Positions 25,634 through 33,291 of a stretch of 64,000 bases of DNA are shown here, one piece after another. The stretch comes from Deltaproteobacteria bacterium. Lineage in GTDB: Bacteria; Desulfobacterota; Desulfomonilia; UBA1062. Within the stretch, counting starts at the first letter, position 1. Each line of letters starts with the position of its first letter. Location: positions 124,001 to 188,000 of the forward strand of contig JAHDRW010000008.1 of NCBI GenBank assembly GCA_018433085.1. The letters run 5' to 3'. A model generated the notes under the pieces. It had not been told where the DNA came from. It did no database searches and worked only from the letters and a program-made list of their open reading frames with translations. The position numbers were made by a program, and so were the translations under genes.

Positions 25634-25988
25634 GAGCATCTCGGCGATCGACATCACGCCCCTGGTGGACGTGGTGTTCCTTCTGCTGATCTTCTTCATG
25701 CTGTCACTGGGGTCTCCGCTGAAGCTCAACCAGGTGAGCATTCCCGAATCCCGGAGCGGAAATTCCATGGCCCGGGAGGCAATCACGGTCGCCCTTTCCG
25801 ACAAAGGCCTTTTCATCGACGGCGCCGTGTCCCGGGAGGAAATGCTCGAGCTTCTGCCCACGGATAAGGATATCGTCATCCTTGCGGACAGGAGCATCCC
25901 CTATTTCCGGGTGATGGCCGTGCTCGACGCATTGCGCTCCTCGGGACACGAGCGGATTTCGCTGGCCACCAGGCCGCTGAAGGACTGA
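25608..25988 (+). CDS. ExbD/TolR family biopolymer transport protein
   Basis: A 126-aa single-pass membrane protein: basic N terminus MRFRRKRD, then the signature ISAIDITPLVDVVFLLLIFFML with the proton-carrying Asp in PLVDVVF, and a periplasmic domain with DKGLFIDG and DIVILADRSIPY. It works as the partner of the upstream ExbB-like channel, whose gene it overlaps by 26 bp. Confidence 0.92.
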   Translation: MRFRRKRDKSISAIDITPLVDVVFLLLIFFMLSLGSPLKLNQVSIPESRSGNSMAREAITVALSDKGLFIDGAVSREEMLELLPTDKDIVILADRSIPYFRVMAVLDALRSSGHERISLATRPLKD

Positions 25989-26139
25989 GCGAGCCCGGAT
26001 GAGCACCACGCCTGAAGAAACAGGTACGGCGCCTTAATTATAGTATTGAACGCGTCTCCCATGGCACGAAACGAAGGGAAGTTCGTCGGAACCCCCGGTT
26101 TCAGTGGACACTCCAGCCGCCGAAGCTGCCTGTAATGAT

Positions 26140-26168
26140 TTGACTAATAATTGTTTCACGGCTATTAT
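26140..26168 (+). promoter_or_regulatory. Promoter of the receiver-glgC operon, near-leaderless
   Basis: TTGACT at 26140-26145 and TATTAT at 26163-26168 with 17-bp spacing, one of the best promoters in the window. The predicted start at about 26175 is two bases before the ATG at 26177, and no ribosome binding site is present. Confidence 0.65.
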
Positions 26169-26176
26169 ACATTTCT

Positions 26177-26560
26177 ATGAAACGGATTCTTCTGGTGGAG
26201 GACGATCGGAACGTTCAAAGGCTTCTCCAGGAAGAACTGAATGACGATGGATATTCACTGATTGTAGTTTCCAATGGAAAGGAAGCCTTGCCCTATTTGG
26301 AGGAGAAGAATGGGAAAAAGCCCGACCTCATCATACTCGACTTGAGGATGCCGAAGATGAACGGCTTCGAAACCATGGGACATATCATCAAATCGCGCCA
26401 GGACACACCGGTAATCGTCCACACCGCCTATTCCAGCTATCGCAACGATGTGATGGTAATGGCGGCGGATGCCTACGTGGAAAAATCTCACGACTTGACC
26501 AGACTCAAGGACGTGATCAGGGATCTTCTGGATAAATCATGCGCAGACCGAGAGAAGTAG
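26177..26560 (+). CDS. Single-domain response regulator
   Basis: A 127-aa CheY-like receiver with no output domain. Acidic pair in LLVEDDRNVQ, phosphoacceptor Asp in LIILDLRMPKMNG (about residue 55), the Thr of VHTAYSSY and the Lys in AYVEKSHDL are all present, so phosphorylation is plausible. It overlaps glgC by 22 bp, an intimate coupling suggesting a joint role or simple co-expression. No cognate kinase is adjacent. Confidence 0.9.
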   Translation: MKRILLVEDDRNVQRLLQEELNDDGYSLIVVSNGKEALPYLEEKNGKKPDLIILDLRMPKMNGFETMGHIIKSRQDTPVIVHTAYSSYRNDVMVMAADAYVEKSHDLTRLKDVIRDLLDKSCADREK

Positions 26561-27771
26561 AGGTAATCATCCTTGCCGGAGGGAAGGGGGAACGGCTCTA
26601 TCCCCTGACCAAGGACCGGGCGAAGCCCGCGGTGCCATTCGGGGGCATGTACCGCATCATCGACTTTACCCTGTCGAACTGTGTGAACTCGGGCTACAGA
26701 CAGATCTACGTACTGTCCCAGTACAAGTCCCATTCGCTGAACCGCCACATCCAGAGGGGATGGCTGCCGTTTTTTTCCTACCCCATGGGTGAGTTCATCT
26801 ACAACATTCCCGCCCAGCAGCGCATCGGGAGCAGCTGGTACGAGGGGACCGCGGACGCGGTCTTCCAGAACATCTACACCCTCCAGCAGGACCGGCCGAA
26901 TTACACGCTCATCCTCTCCGGCGACCACATATACCAGATGAACTACCGGGATATGCTCAAACACCATGTGGACAACAAGGCCGACATCACCATCGGGGTC
27001 GTGCCCATGCCCGTGGAGGCCGCCTCCGAGTTCGGGATCGTGGTCGCGGATCAGCGCATGTACGTGTCGGGTTTTCAGGAAAAACCCAAGGCAAATCCCC
27101 GGACCATGCCCGACGACCCCACCAGGATCCTCGTTTCCATGGGCATCTATGCGTTCAATACCGATGTCCTCATCAAACAGCTCATCGAGGATGCCAGGCG
27201 CAAGGACAGCTCGCACGACTTCGGAAAGGACATCATCCCCAAGATGGTCCGGAACGGGAACAAGGTCATCGCCTACCCGTTCACCGGGGTGATGGGAAAC
27301 TCGTACTGGCGGGACATCGGGACCCTGGACGCCTACTACGAGGCGCATATGGACCTCGTCTCCGTGTCCCCGCAGTTCAACCTCTACGATGCCCGGTGGC
27401 CGATCCACACCGTATACAGCCCGTTTCCCCCTGCCAAGATGGTCTTCTCGGGCGGGGAGGACGGAAAGCGCATCGGGACCGTCCTGGACTCGGTCGTCTG
27501 CAACGGCGCGATCATCTCCGGAGGGAGGGTCTGCCGCTCCATCATCTCCCCCAACGTCCGGGTCAACAGCTATGCCACGGTGGAGGACTGCATCCTCATG
27601 GAGGGGGTCGTCGTCGGGAGAAACTGCCGCATCAGGAACACGATCATCGACAAATACGTGCACGTTCCCCCCAACACGGTGATCGGCCACAACCTCGAAG
27701 AAGACCGCAAGCGCTTCGATGTTTCACCGGGCGGTATCGTCGTCATTGCCAAATTCACCGCTTTCGAATAG
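26539..27771 (+). CDS. glgC: Glucose-1-phosphate adenylyltransferase
   Basis: GlgC makes ADP-glucose for glycogen synthesis. It is 410 aa. The nucleotide-binding loop is ILAGGKGERLYPLT near residue 11; substrate motifs include ILSGDHIYQM and VSGFQEKP; SYWRDIGTLDAYYEAH follows at about 255. The C-terminal left-handed beta-helix (about 315-400) has the hexapeptide-like SVVCNGAIISGG repeats. The N-terminal RPREVEVIILAGG and PKANP region resembles allosterically regulated bacterial enzymes. No other glg genes are in the window. Confidence 0.95.
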   Translation: MRRPREVEVIILAGGKGERLYPLTKDRAKPAVPFGGMYRIIDFTLSNCVNSGYRQIYVLSQYKSHSLNRHIQRGWLPFFSYPMGEFIYNIPAQQRIGSSWYEGTADAVFQNIYTLQQDRPNYTLILSGDHIYQMNYRDMLKHHVDNKADITIGVVPMPVEAASEFGIVVADQRMYVSGFQEKPKANPRTMPDDPTRILVSMGIYAFNTDVLIKQLIEDARRKDSSHDFGKDIIPKMVRNGNKVIAYPFTGVMGNSYWRDIGTLDAYYEAHMDLVSVSPQFNLYDARWPIHTVYSPFPPAKMVFSGGEDGKRIGTVLDSVVCNGAIISGGRVCRSIISPNVRVNSYATVEDCILMEGVVVGRNCRIRNTIIDKYVHVPPNTVIGHNLEEDRKRFDVSPGGIVVIAKFTAFE

Positions 27772-27780
27772 CGTCATTCC

Positions 27781-29067
27781 ATGAAACGCGTCGCACTGGT
27801 GAGTCTCGGCTGTCCGAAAAACCTCGTCGATTCGGAGTATATCTGCCAGCGCCTCCTGGCAGCCGGGTATTCCCTCGAATCCGACCCCGGCAAGGCGGAC
27901 ACCATCGTGGTGAACACCTGCGCGTTCCTTACGGAATCGGTGGAAGAGTCCATACAGACCCTGCTCGGCTACCTTGAGGAGGGAAAGGAGGTCGTCTGCG
28001 CGGGGTGCCTGGTGAGCCGCTACGGAGAAGAGCTGCTTGAAGAGCTGCCCGAGGTCAGGCTCTTTGCCGGCCCGGGCACCTACGACCGGCTCGTCCGCGC
28101 GCTTGAGTCGGATGCACACTATCTCGCGCCGGAGTTTTCCGGGGTGGTCAGGCGGTCGTATGCCACGACGGGATCAAGCGCCTACGTGAAGGTGAGCGAG
28201 GGGTGCTCCAACTGCTGCAGCTACTGCCTCATCCCTTCCTTAAGGGGCGAGCTGGTCAGCAAACCCCCCCGGGATATCGTCGGTGAGTGCAGGGACCTTG
28301 CCGCCTCCGGCGTGAGGGAGATCATCCTCGTGGCCCAGGACCTGGGCGGCTATGGCCGCGACCAGGTGGGCTACCCGCCGCTTTCTTCTCTCCTGAAGGA
28401 CATCTCGCGCATCGAGGATATCCGGTGGATCAGACTCATGTACATGCATCCCGCGTCCCTGGACGAGCCTCTCGTGGCGGCCATGCGGGACGAACCCAAG
28501 GTGGTGCCCTACCTCGATCTGCCCATCCAGCATGTCTCGGAGACGGTCCTGAAGGCCATGGGCCGCAAGGGAGGGTCCGATGCTGTCCATAGGGCCTTGC
28601 GCCTGATGAATGAGATCTATCCGGACATCTGGATCAGGTCGACCGTCATGGTGGGCCACCCCGGCGAAGACGAACGGGCCTTCGGCGAGCTCGAAGAGTT
28701 CATCCGGCAGGGACACATCGATCACCTGGGGGTGTTTGCCTATTCCGCGGAAGAGGGCACCAGGAGCGCATCGCTTGGCGACGAGATCGCGCAGGAGGTG
28801 AAAAATGCACGGAGAGACCGGATCATGGAAATTCAGCAGGACGTCTCCCGCAGAAGGCTTGCCTCCCTGGTGGGGGAGAAGATCCCGGTGCTGGTGGAGG
28901 GGTATCACCCCGAGACCGAGCTCCTACTGGCCGGCAGGGCGTCGTTCCAGGCCCCGGAGGTGGACGGCATGGTGATCATCACGGAAGGAGCACCTTCTTT
29001 CGGGACCTTTTCCGAGGTTGAGATAACCGATACAATGGAGTACGATTTGGTTGGGAGAATCGCATGA
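27781..29067 (+). CDS. rimO: Ribosomal protein uS12 methylthiotransferase
   Basis: RimO adds a methylthio group to Asp88 of ribosomal protein S12 with two iron-sulfur clusters. The 428-aa protein has the UPF0004 cysteines in SLGCPKN, VNTCAFL and CAGCLV, and the radical SAM motif CSNCCSYC (Cys-x3-Cys-x2-Cys) near residue 140. A C-terminal TRAM domain (about 365-428) follows. SLGCPKNLVDSE distinguishes RimO from MiaB. It overlaps kdsD by 4 bp. Confidence 0.95.
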   Translation: MKRVALVSLGCPKNLVDSEYICQRLLAAGYSLESDPGKADTIVVNTCAFLTESVEESIQTLLGYLEEGKEVVCAGCLVSRYGEELLEELPEVRLFAGPGTYDRLVRALESDAHYLAPEFSGVVRRSYATTGSSAYVKVSEGCSNCCSYCLIPSLRGELVSKPPRDIVGECRDLAASGVREIILVAQDLGGYGRDQVGYPPLSSLLKDISRIEDIRWIRLMYMHPASLDEPLVAAMRDEPKVVPYLDLPIQHVSETVLKAMGRKGGSDAVHRALRLMNEIYPDIWIRSTVMVGHPGEDERAFGELEEFIRQGHIDHLGVFAYSAEEGTRSASLGDEIAQEVKNARRDRIMEIQQDVSRRRLASLVGEKIPVLVEGYHPETELLLAGRASFQAPEVDGMVIITEGAPSFGTFSEVEITDTMEYDLVGRIA

Positions 29068-30050
29068 ATACACAGCAGATCATTGAACTTGGCCGGGAGG
29101 CTCTCCGGACCGAGATTCTGGGGCTGGAAGGGGTCGTGGGACAGCTTGGTGAACCGTTCGCCGAGGCGGTGCGGATCGTGGCGGACCTCAAGGGCAAGGT
29201 GATCCTGACCGGTGTCGGCAAGTCCGGGATCATCGCCCGGAAGATCGCCTCCACCATGGTGAGCATCGGCACGCCTGCGGTGTTCATGCATCCGGTGGAC
29301 GGACTCCACGGAGACCTGGGCACGATCATGCCCCAGGACGCAGCCGTTGTGCTCTCCAACAGCGGGAAGACGAGCGAGATCCTGAACCTCCTCCCTCCGC
29401 TGAAGAGCCTCGGCATTCCGGTCATCGCGATCACCGGCGACACGAAGTCCCCTCTGGCCGGACAGGCCGATGTGACGCTCTCGTGCACGGTGGACCGCGA
29501 GGCGTGCAACCTGGGCCTCGCGCCCACCTCGTCCACCACGGCCCAGCTCGCGCTCGGCGACGCCATGGCGGTGGTGCTCTCCCACCTCAAGGGATTCAAC
29601 CGTGACGCCTTCAGGATGATCCATCCGGCAGGCGAGCTCGGCAAACAGCTCATGTACCGGATATCCCAGATCATGATCACCGGTGATAAGATACCGCTCG
29701 TGCCCCCGGAAACACCGCTCAGCAAGGCCGTCCTCGAGATGACCGAGAAGTCCTTGGGCTTCACCCTCGTGGGCACCCGGGATCATATCGAGGGCATCGT
29801 CACCGACGGCGACCTGCGCCGTGCGCTCCTCAGATCCGTCGACGATTTGAAGGGCCTCACGGCACGGGAGGTCATGAGTCCCAGGCCCAAGGGCATCGCG
29901 GATGACAAGCTGGCACTGGACGCCCTGGACATGATGGAAAAATTCCAGATCACCTCTCTCGTGGTATCTGACGGCGACAACGAGCTTCTGGGCGTGGTTC
30001 ATCTCCACGACCTCCTGGGAAGAGGGAAGCTCGGACTGCGCGGCGTCTGA
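29064..30050 (+). CDS. kdsD: Arabinose-5-phosphate isomerase
   Basis: KdsD/KpsF converts ribulose 5-phosphate to arabinose 5-phosphate, the first step to KDO for lipopolysaccharide. The 328-aa protein has a SIS domain with VILTGVGKSGIIARKIA, VLSNSGKTSEIL and the conserved HPVDGLHGDLG, then a FRMIHPAGELGKQL linker and two CBS domains (about 205-325). Gly-Gly of the usual HPGGxLG is replaced by AG in HPAGELG. It indicates an outer membrane with LPS. ATGA overlap with rimO. Confidence 0.92.
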   Translation: MNTQQIIELGREALRTEILGLEGVVGQLGEPFAEAVRIVADLKGKVILTGVGKSGIIARKIASTMVSIGTPAVFMHPVDGLHGDLGTIMPQDAAVVLSNSGKTSEILNLLPPLKSLGIPVIAITGDTKSPLAGQADVTLSCTVDREACNLGLAPTSSTTAQLALGDAMAVVLSHLKGFNRDAFRMIHPAGELGKQLMYRISQIMITGDKIPLVPPETPLSKAVLEMTEKSLGFTLVGTRDHIEGIVTDGDLRRALLRSVDDLKGLTAREVMSPRPKGIADDKLALDALDMMEKFQITSLVVSDGDNELLGVVHLHDLLGRGKLGLRGV

Positions 30051-30348
30051 ACGATCAAAGTGCCGTGCCTTCCCAAGCGATCGTCCTGTTCCAGGTGCGC
30101 GCACCTGCCCTGAGAAATCTCTCACGCCGGACCGGGTTGCGGGGGCTGGTAATTCTTTTCCTCAGGATGTCTCTCCCTGCGCCCCTCCGGGCCCGTCCAT
30201 CGATAGGAGGAGAACCGGCGCCACCTTTCCCCTTCCCGGTCTGTTCCCCGGCAGAGATCACCCGTGTATTGCCTTTATGGTCCCTGTCTTCTATACATAG
30301 CTCAAAAGGCGCGTCTTTAGCGTCGAGAAACGACGGAGGCTGTGTTCC
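30051..30348. other. Intergenic region with a 16-bp palindrome
   Basis: No coding frame with family resemblance was seen. CAGGTGCGCGCACCTG at 30092-30107 is a perfect palindrome shortly after the kdsD stop; it lacks a U tract. The last part carries CGGAGG, the ribosome binding site of the next gene. Confidence 0.4.
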
Positions 30349-31011
30349 ATGGTGAGCGGACACCGGCTAGTTCTGATAGAATCATCACCGCTTCGCTCCC
30401 TCCTGTCCATACCCCTCAGATGCGGACCACAGGAAACCCTCCGGCCGGTCATCTGTTTTCTCCACGGATACGACGAGGCGGCACCGTTAGAGATCCACCG
30501 GGCATTGTGCAGACACGGCCCGCTCGGAAGGAGCAGCTCTCCGATGGCCCTTGAACGTTTTATCGTTATCGCCCCTCAGCTCCCACCTCCCGGTGGTGAC
30601 GTGTGGTTCCGGTACGCGGACTCTGTCAGGCAGATCGTGCAGGGCCTCCAGAAAGACTACGGCGGAGATCCCGGCCGGACTTATCTGACCGGGTTCAGCT
30701 TCGGGGGTAACGGCGTCTTCGATCTCGCAGACCTCGTTCCCGCACTCTGGGCTGCCCTGTGGCCGGTCGATCCCATTAGGATCCCGCACAAGGATCCGGG
30801 GCTTCCCGTATGGCTCTCCTTCGGCGAGGTTTCCCGCTGGCACCGGGCGGCGTTTATCCGGACACTGGGCCTCAAGGACGCCGGCGCAGGGGATACGGGA
30901 GACCGGGTCTTCTTTGACCAGGGAAAGGATCACGTGGGCTCTGCGGCCTCAGCCTACGCGGACGACCGGATATATTCCTGGCTCCTCTCGCAGGGCCGGA
31001 AAGGGTCGTAG
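30349..31011 (+). CDS. Alpha/beta hydrolase, carboxylesterase/phospholipase-like
   Basis: A 220-aa hydrolase of the type related to predicted peptidases and PHB-depolymerase-like esterases. It has an HGYDE oxyanion-hole loop (VICFLHGYDEA), the nucleophile elbow GFSFGGNG around residue 115, and a likely catalytic His in DQGKDHVGS near the end; the acid was not placed with certainty (possibly in the SFGEVS loop). No signal peptide is visible, so it is cytoplasmic. The substrate is unknown. The ATG has CGGAGG 11 bp upstream. Confidence 0.75.
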   Translation: MVSGHRLVLIESSPLRSLLSIPLRCGPQETLRPVICFLHGYDEAAPLEIHRALCRHGPLGRSSSPMALERFIVIAPQLPPPGGDVWFRYADSVRQIVQGLQKDYGGDPGRTYLTGFSFGGNGVFDLADLVPALWAALWPVDPIRIPHKDPGLPVWLSFGEVSRWHRAAFIRTLGLKDAGAGDTGDRVFFDQGKDHVGSAASAYADDRIYSWLLSQGRKGS

Positions 31012-31313
31012 TATAACCGGAACCTCCTGACCGGCAACGATCCATGAGGTGCGTACGGGTCAAGAGAAACACACGGGATGACCGGAAAGCATTTACCATG
31101 GAGACCGCATCCATGGCACGGGCTCTCTCAGGGCACGGACCCTTCGATCCCGTTCTGCCGGCACGCGCACCCATTAAGAAGCGGCCGTGCCTGATCGTGC
31201 CGTTTTCCTGCCGACAATCATTTTATGCATGTATCATATTGAATCTTATTCTCTTTTTGTACTATAAGGAGGATCAGGGACAATCGGTGCAAAAACAGCT
31301 CTGGAGGTATGGG
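31012..31313. other. Intergenic leader of the ATP-grasp gene
   Basis: About 300 bp without convincing coding sequence. It ends in an AT-rich promoter at 31239-31268 and a GGAGG ribosome binding site. An open frame crosses it in phase with the next gene but lacks family resemblance before the ATG at 31314. Confidence 0.45.
31239..31268 (+). promoter_or_regulatory. Promoter of the ATP-grasp ligase gene
   Basis: TTGAAT at 31239-31244 and TATAAG at 31263-31268 with an 18-bp spacer. The predicted start at about 31275 gives a 39-nt leader to the ATG at 31314. Confidence 0.5.
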
Positions 31314-32342
31314 ATGCCCGTGAACATCGATCCTGCACATGTGCCGGTGCTGGTCGTATACAACGTAGATCCTGCCTGGGCTGCGCCTGACAGAGAAGAG
31401 GTGGTGTCGGTATCGACCAGCCTCGGCCGGGCGATCGCAGAAGTCGGACACCCCACTTCCTTTCTTCCCGTTGAAGGCGCGGATATCGCAGAGTATCTGT
31501 CCGCCTATCACCCTCTGGAGCACATTGTCCTCAACTGGTGCGAGGGCATCCCGGGCGTACCGCACAGCGAATGGATGGCTGCCGATACCCTTACGCGGCA
31601 GGGATTCGTGTTCACCGGGGCCGATGCATCCACCCTCGCCCTATCCCAGAACAAGTATCGAGTGAAGAAAATCCTCGACCTCTCCAGCATTCCCACACCT
31701 CGATGGCGCCTCTGCACCCGACCCGATTCCGACGGGTGGGATCGTTTCCCGGCTATCGTAAAACCCGTGAACGAGCACTGCAGCGAGGGAATCACCCGGG
31801 ACTCGGTGGTCATGAACCGGAAGGACCTCACGCGACGGGTCGCCTACATTCTCGATGTTTATCGACAGACCGCCCTCGTGGAAGACTTCATCGACGGCCG
31901 TGAATTCCACGTGTCCCTCTGGGGAAACGGGAAGCTGAAAATGCTCCCGCCCGCCGAGATGGACTTCTCCGTCTTCCCGGACATCCACGACCGGCTCTGC
32001 ACCTACGACGCCAAGTTCGTCCCCGGGTCAGATCCGTATGAAAAGATCAGGACCCTGCTGCCAGCCCCCCTTGACCAGGAGGAACTTCATCGGCTGGAAA
32101 GGGTTTGCTCGGCAGCCTACCAGGTCATCGGGTGCCGAGACTACGCGCGTATCGACGTGCGGTATAAAGACGGTCTGTTCTTTGTCCTCGACGTGAATCC
32201 CAACGCCGATATCAGCGAGGACGCGAGCATGGCCTGTGCCGCCGAGCTTGCGGGCTTCTCGTACGGCGAGATGGGAAGCCGCCTCATCAGCCTTGCGGCC
32301 AGAAGGCACCCGGTATGGGGGGATGATCGGGGGACAGGGTAG
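31314..32342 (+). CDS. D-alanine-D-alanine ligase-like ATP-grasp protein
   Basis: A 342-aa protein with the ATP-grasp fold of the D-Ala-D-Ala ligase family: an N-terminal domain ending GFVFTGADASTLALSQNK, then IVKPVNEHCSEGI for nucleotide binding, LVEDFIDGREFHVSLWG and the Mg-binding FFVLDVNPNADIS near residue 290. True Ddl enzymes carry NTxPGxT at that site; NPNADIS fits peptide or non-ribosomal-type ligases better, so the substrate may not be D-Ala. It stands outside any cell-wall cluster. The start at 31314 is set by GGAGG 7 bp upstream. Confidence 0.8.
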   Translation: MPVNIDPAHVPVLVVYNVDPAWAAPDREEVVSVSTSLGRAIAEVGHPTSFLPVEGADIAEYLSAYHPLEHIVLNWCEGIPGVPHSEWMAADTLTRQGFVFTGADASTLALSQNKYRVKKILDLSSIPTPRWRLCTRPDSDGWDRFPAIVKPVNEHCSEGITRDSVVMNRKDLTRRVAYILDVYRQTALVEDFIDGREFHVSLWGNGKLKMLPPAEMDFSVFPDIHDRLCTYDAKFVPGSDPYEKIRTLLPAPLDQEELHRLERVCSAAYQVIGCRDYARIDVRYKDGLFFVLDVNPNADISEDASMACAAELAGFSYGEMGSRLISLAARRHPVWGDDRGTG

Positions 32343-32619
32343 CCGGTGCCCCACTCTCGACAGAACAGGACACCGGCTCGGGGGTTCGGAATTCATAACC
32401 CTGACGCAGGAGCCTCCCACGCCAGGGATGTGTGGAGAGCGTGGACAGCGTCGGGCGAGGCGATCTTTGCCTCGGCACATCTTTCCCTGCGGAAGTGGAA
32501 CCCCCGGGACAGAACACTGCCTCCGCTTAAGGGCGGAACAACAAAAATATTGCTCGTTTTTCTATGAGCCTTTTTTTCGCTCTCCCAGACCTTATATGAA
32601 AAGACAGGGAGGCGGGTCC
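32343..32619. other. Intergenic region before flavin reductase gene
   Basis: No gene seen. AGCCGGTG (32341-32348) and CACCGGCT (32371-32378) form an inverted repeat right at the ATP-grasp stop codon. A short stem GCTC/GAGC followed by seven T at 32552-32577 could be a weak terminator. Confidence 0.35.
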
Positions 32620-33093
32620 ATGGAACAGTCGTGGCAGGACGTTCTCGACAAATTCCACTACGGTATCTATCTTATCACCATCGCCGCGGACGGCGGGTAC
32701 AACGGTATGGTCGCCTCATGGGTCACCCAGTGTTCCCACGAGCCTCCCCTGGTGGCCGTGGCTGTCAGGAACAGCCGCCTCTCCCGTTCCCAGGTGCTCA
32801 GCGCAGGGAGGTTCACCATCAATGTCCTGCCGCAGGATGCCCTGGGCTCGATAAAAGGGTTCAAGATCCCGGACTGGAAGAAAAGGTTCGCCGGGGTCGA
32901 GTTCAGCGTTTCTCCCCACGGCAACCCGGTGCTCGTAAGCGCCCTGGGATATCTTGACTGCGAGGTGGAACGCACCCTGGACACCGGGGATCACACCCTG
33001 TTCATCTCCCGGGTCAGGGCGGGAGAGCTCCACAGGGAAGGAGAACCCCTCACCACGGAGGAGTACGACGGCGTGTACCGGGGTGAAAAATAA
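32620..33093 (+). CDS. Flavin reductase-like FMN-binding protein
   Basis: A 157-aa split-barrel flavin reductase domain protein. It shows the family entry GIYLITIAADGGYNGMVASWV, read here in two parts (GIYLITIAA and NGMVASWVTQ), the FMN-phosphate region and PPLVAVAVRNSRLS, and GDHTLFISRV with the conserved His. In anaerobes such proteins are often small electron carriers or rubredoxin-oxygen reductase partners. Ribosome binding site AGGGAGG with 7-bp spacing fixes the start at 32620. No rubredoxin or partner gene is adjacent. Confidence 0.87.
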   Translation: MEQSWQDVLDKFHYGIYLITIAADGGYNGMVASWVTQCSHEPPLVAVAVRNSRLSRSQVLSAGRFTINVLPQDALGSIKGFKIPDWKKRFAGVEFSVSPHGNPVLVSALGYLDCEVERTLDTGDHTLFISRVRAGELHREGEPLTTEEYDGVYRGEK

Positions 33094-33232
33094 TTGAGCC
33101 GATCCGTTATGAGAGTGCATGCGGATCAGGCTGCCGGCCCCGGTCGGCAGGAAAATCTTTCCACAGCTCCTTCCGGTCGGCTGCGTGAAAGAAGGGGTGC
33201 CGCATCTTGCCCTTCTTCCCCCCTGGCTGGAT

Positions 33233-33269
33233 AAAAAAGGCGGAGAGGCTTTCCCGCCTCCCCGCCTTT
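33233..33269 (-). terminator. Terminator of the acyl-CoA dehydrogenase gene
   Basis: On the minus strand AAAGGCGGGGAGGC pairs with GCCTCTCCGCCTTT around a short loop and runs into six T. It is a textbook intrinsic terminator 20 bp beyond the stop codon. Confidence 0.85.
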
Positions 33270-33291
33270 GCGTTACCGGATATGGTGATAC

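Noticed and set aside
30055-30363. Open frames on both strands between kdsD and the hydrolase
   Set aside because: No ribosome binding site, no family resemblance, basic/proline-rich shadow composition.
32379-32420. tRNA-like GGTTCGGAATTC segment
   Set aside because: The stretch does not complete an acceptor stem, D-arm or anticodon arm; no tRNA can be drawn.
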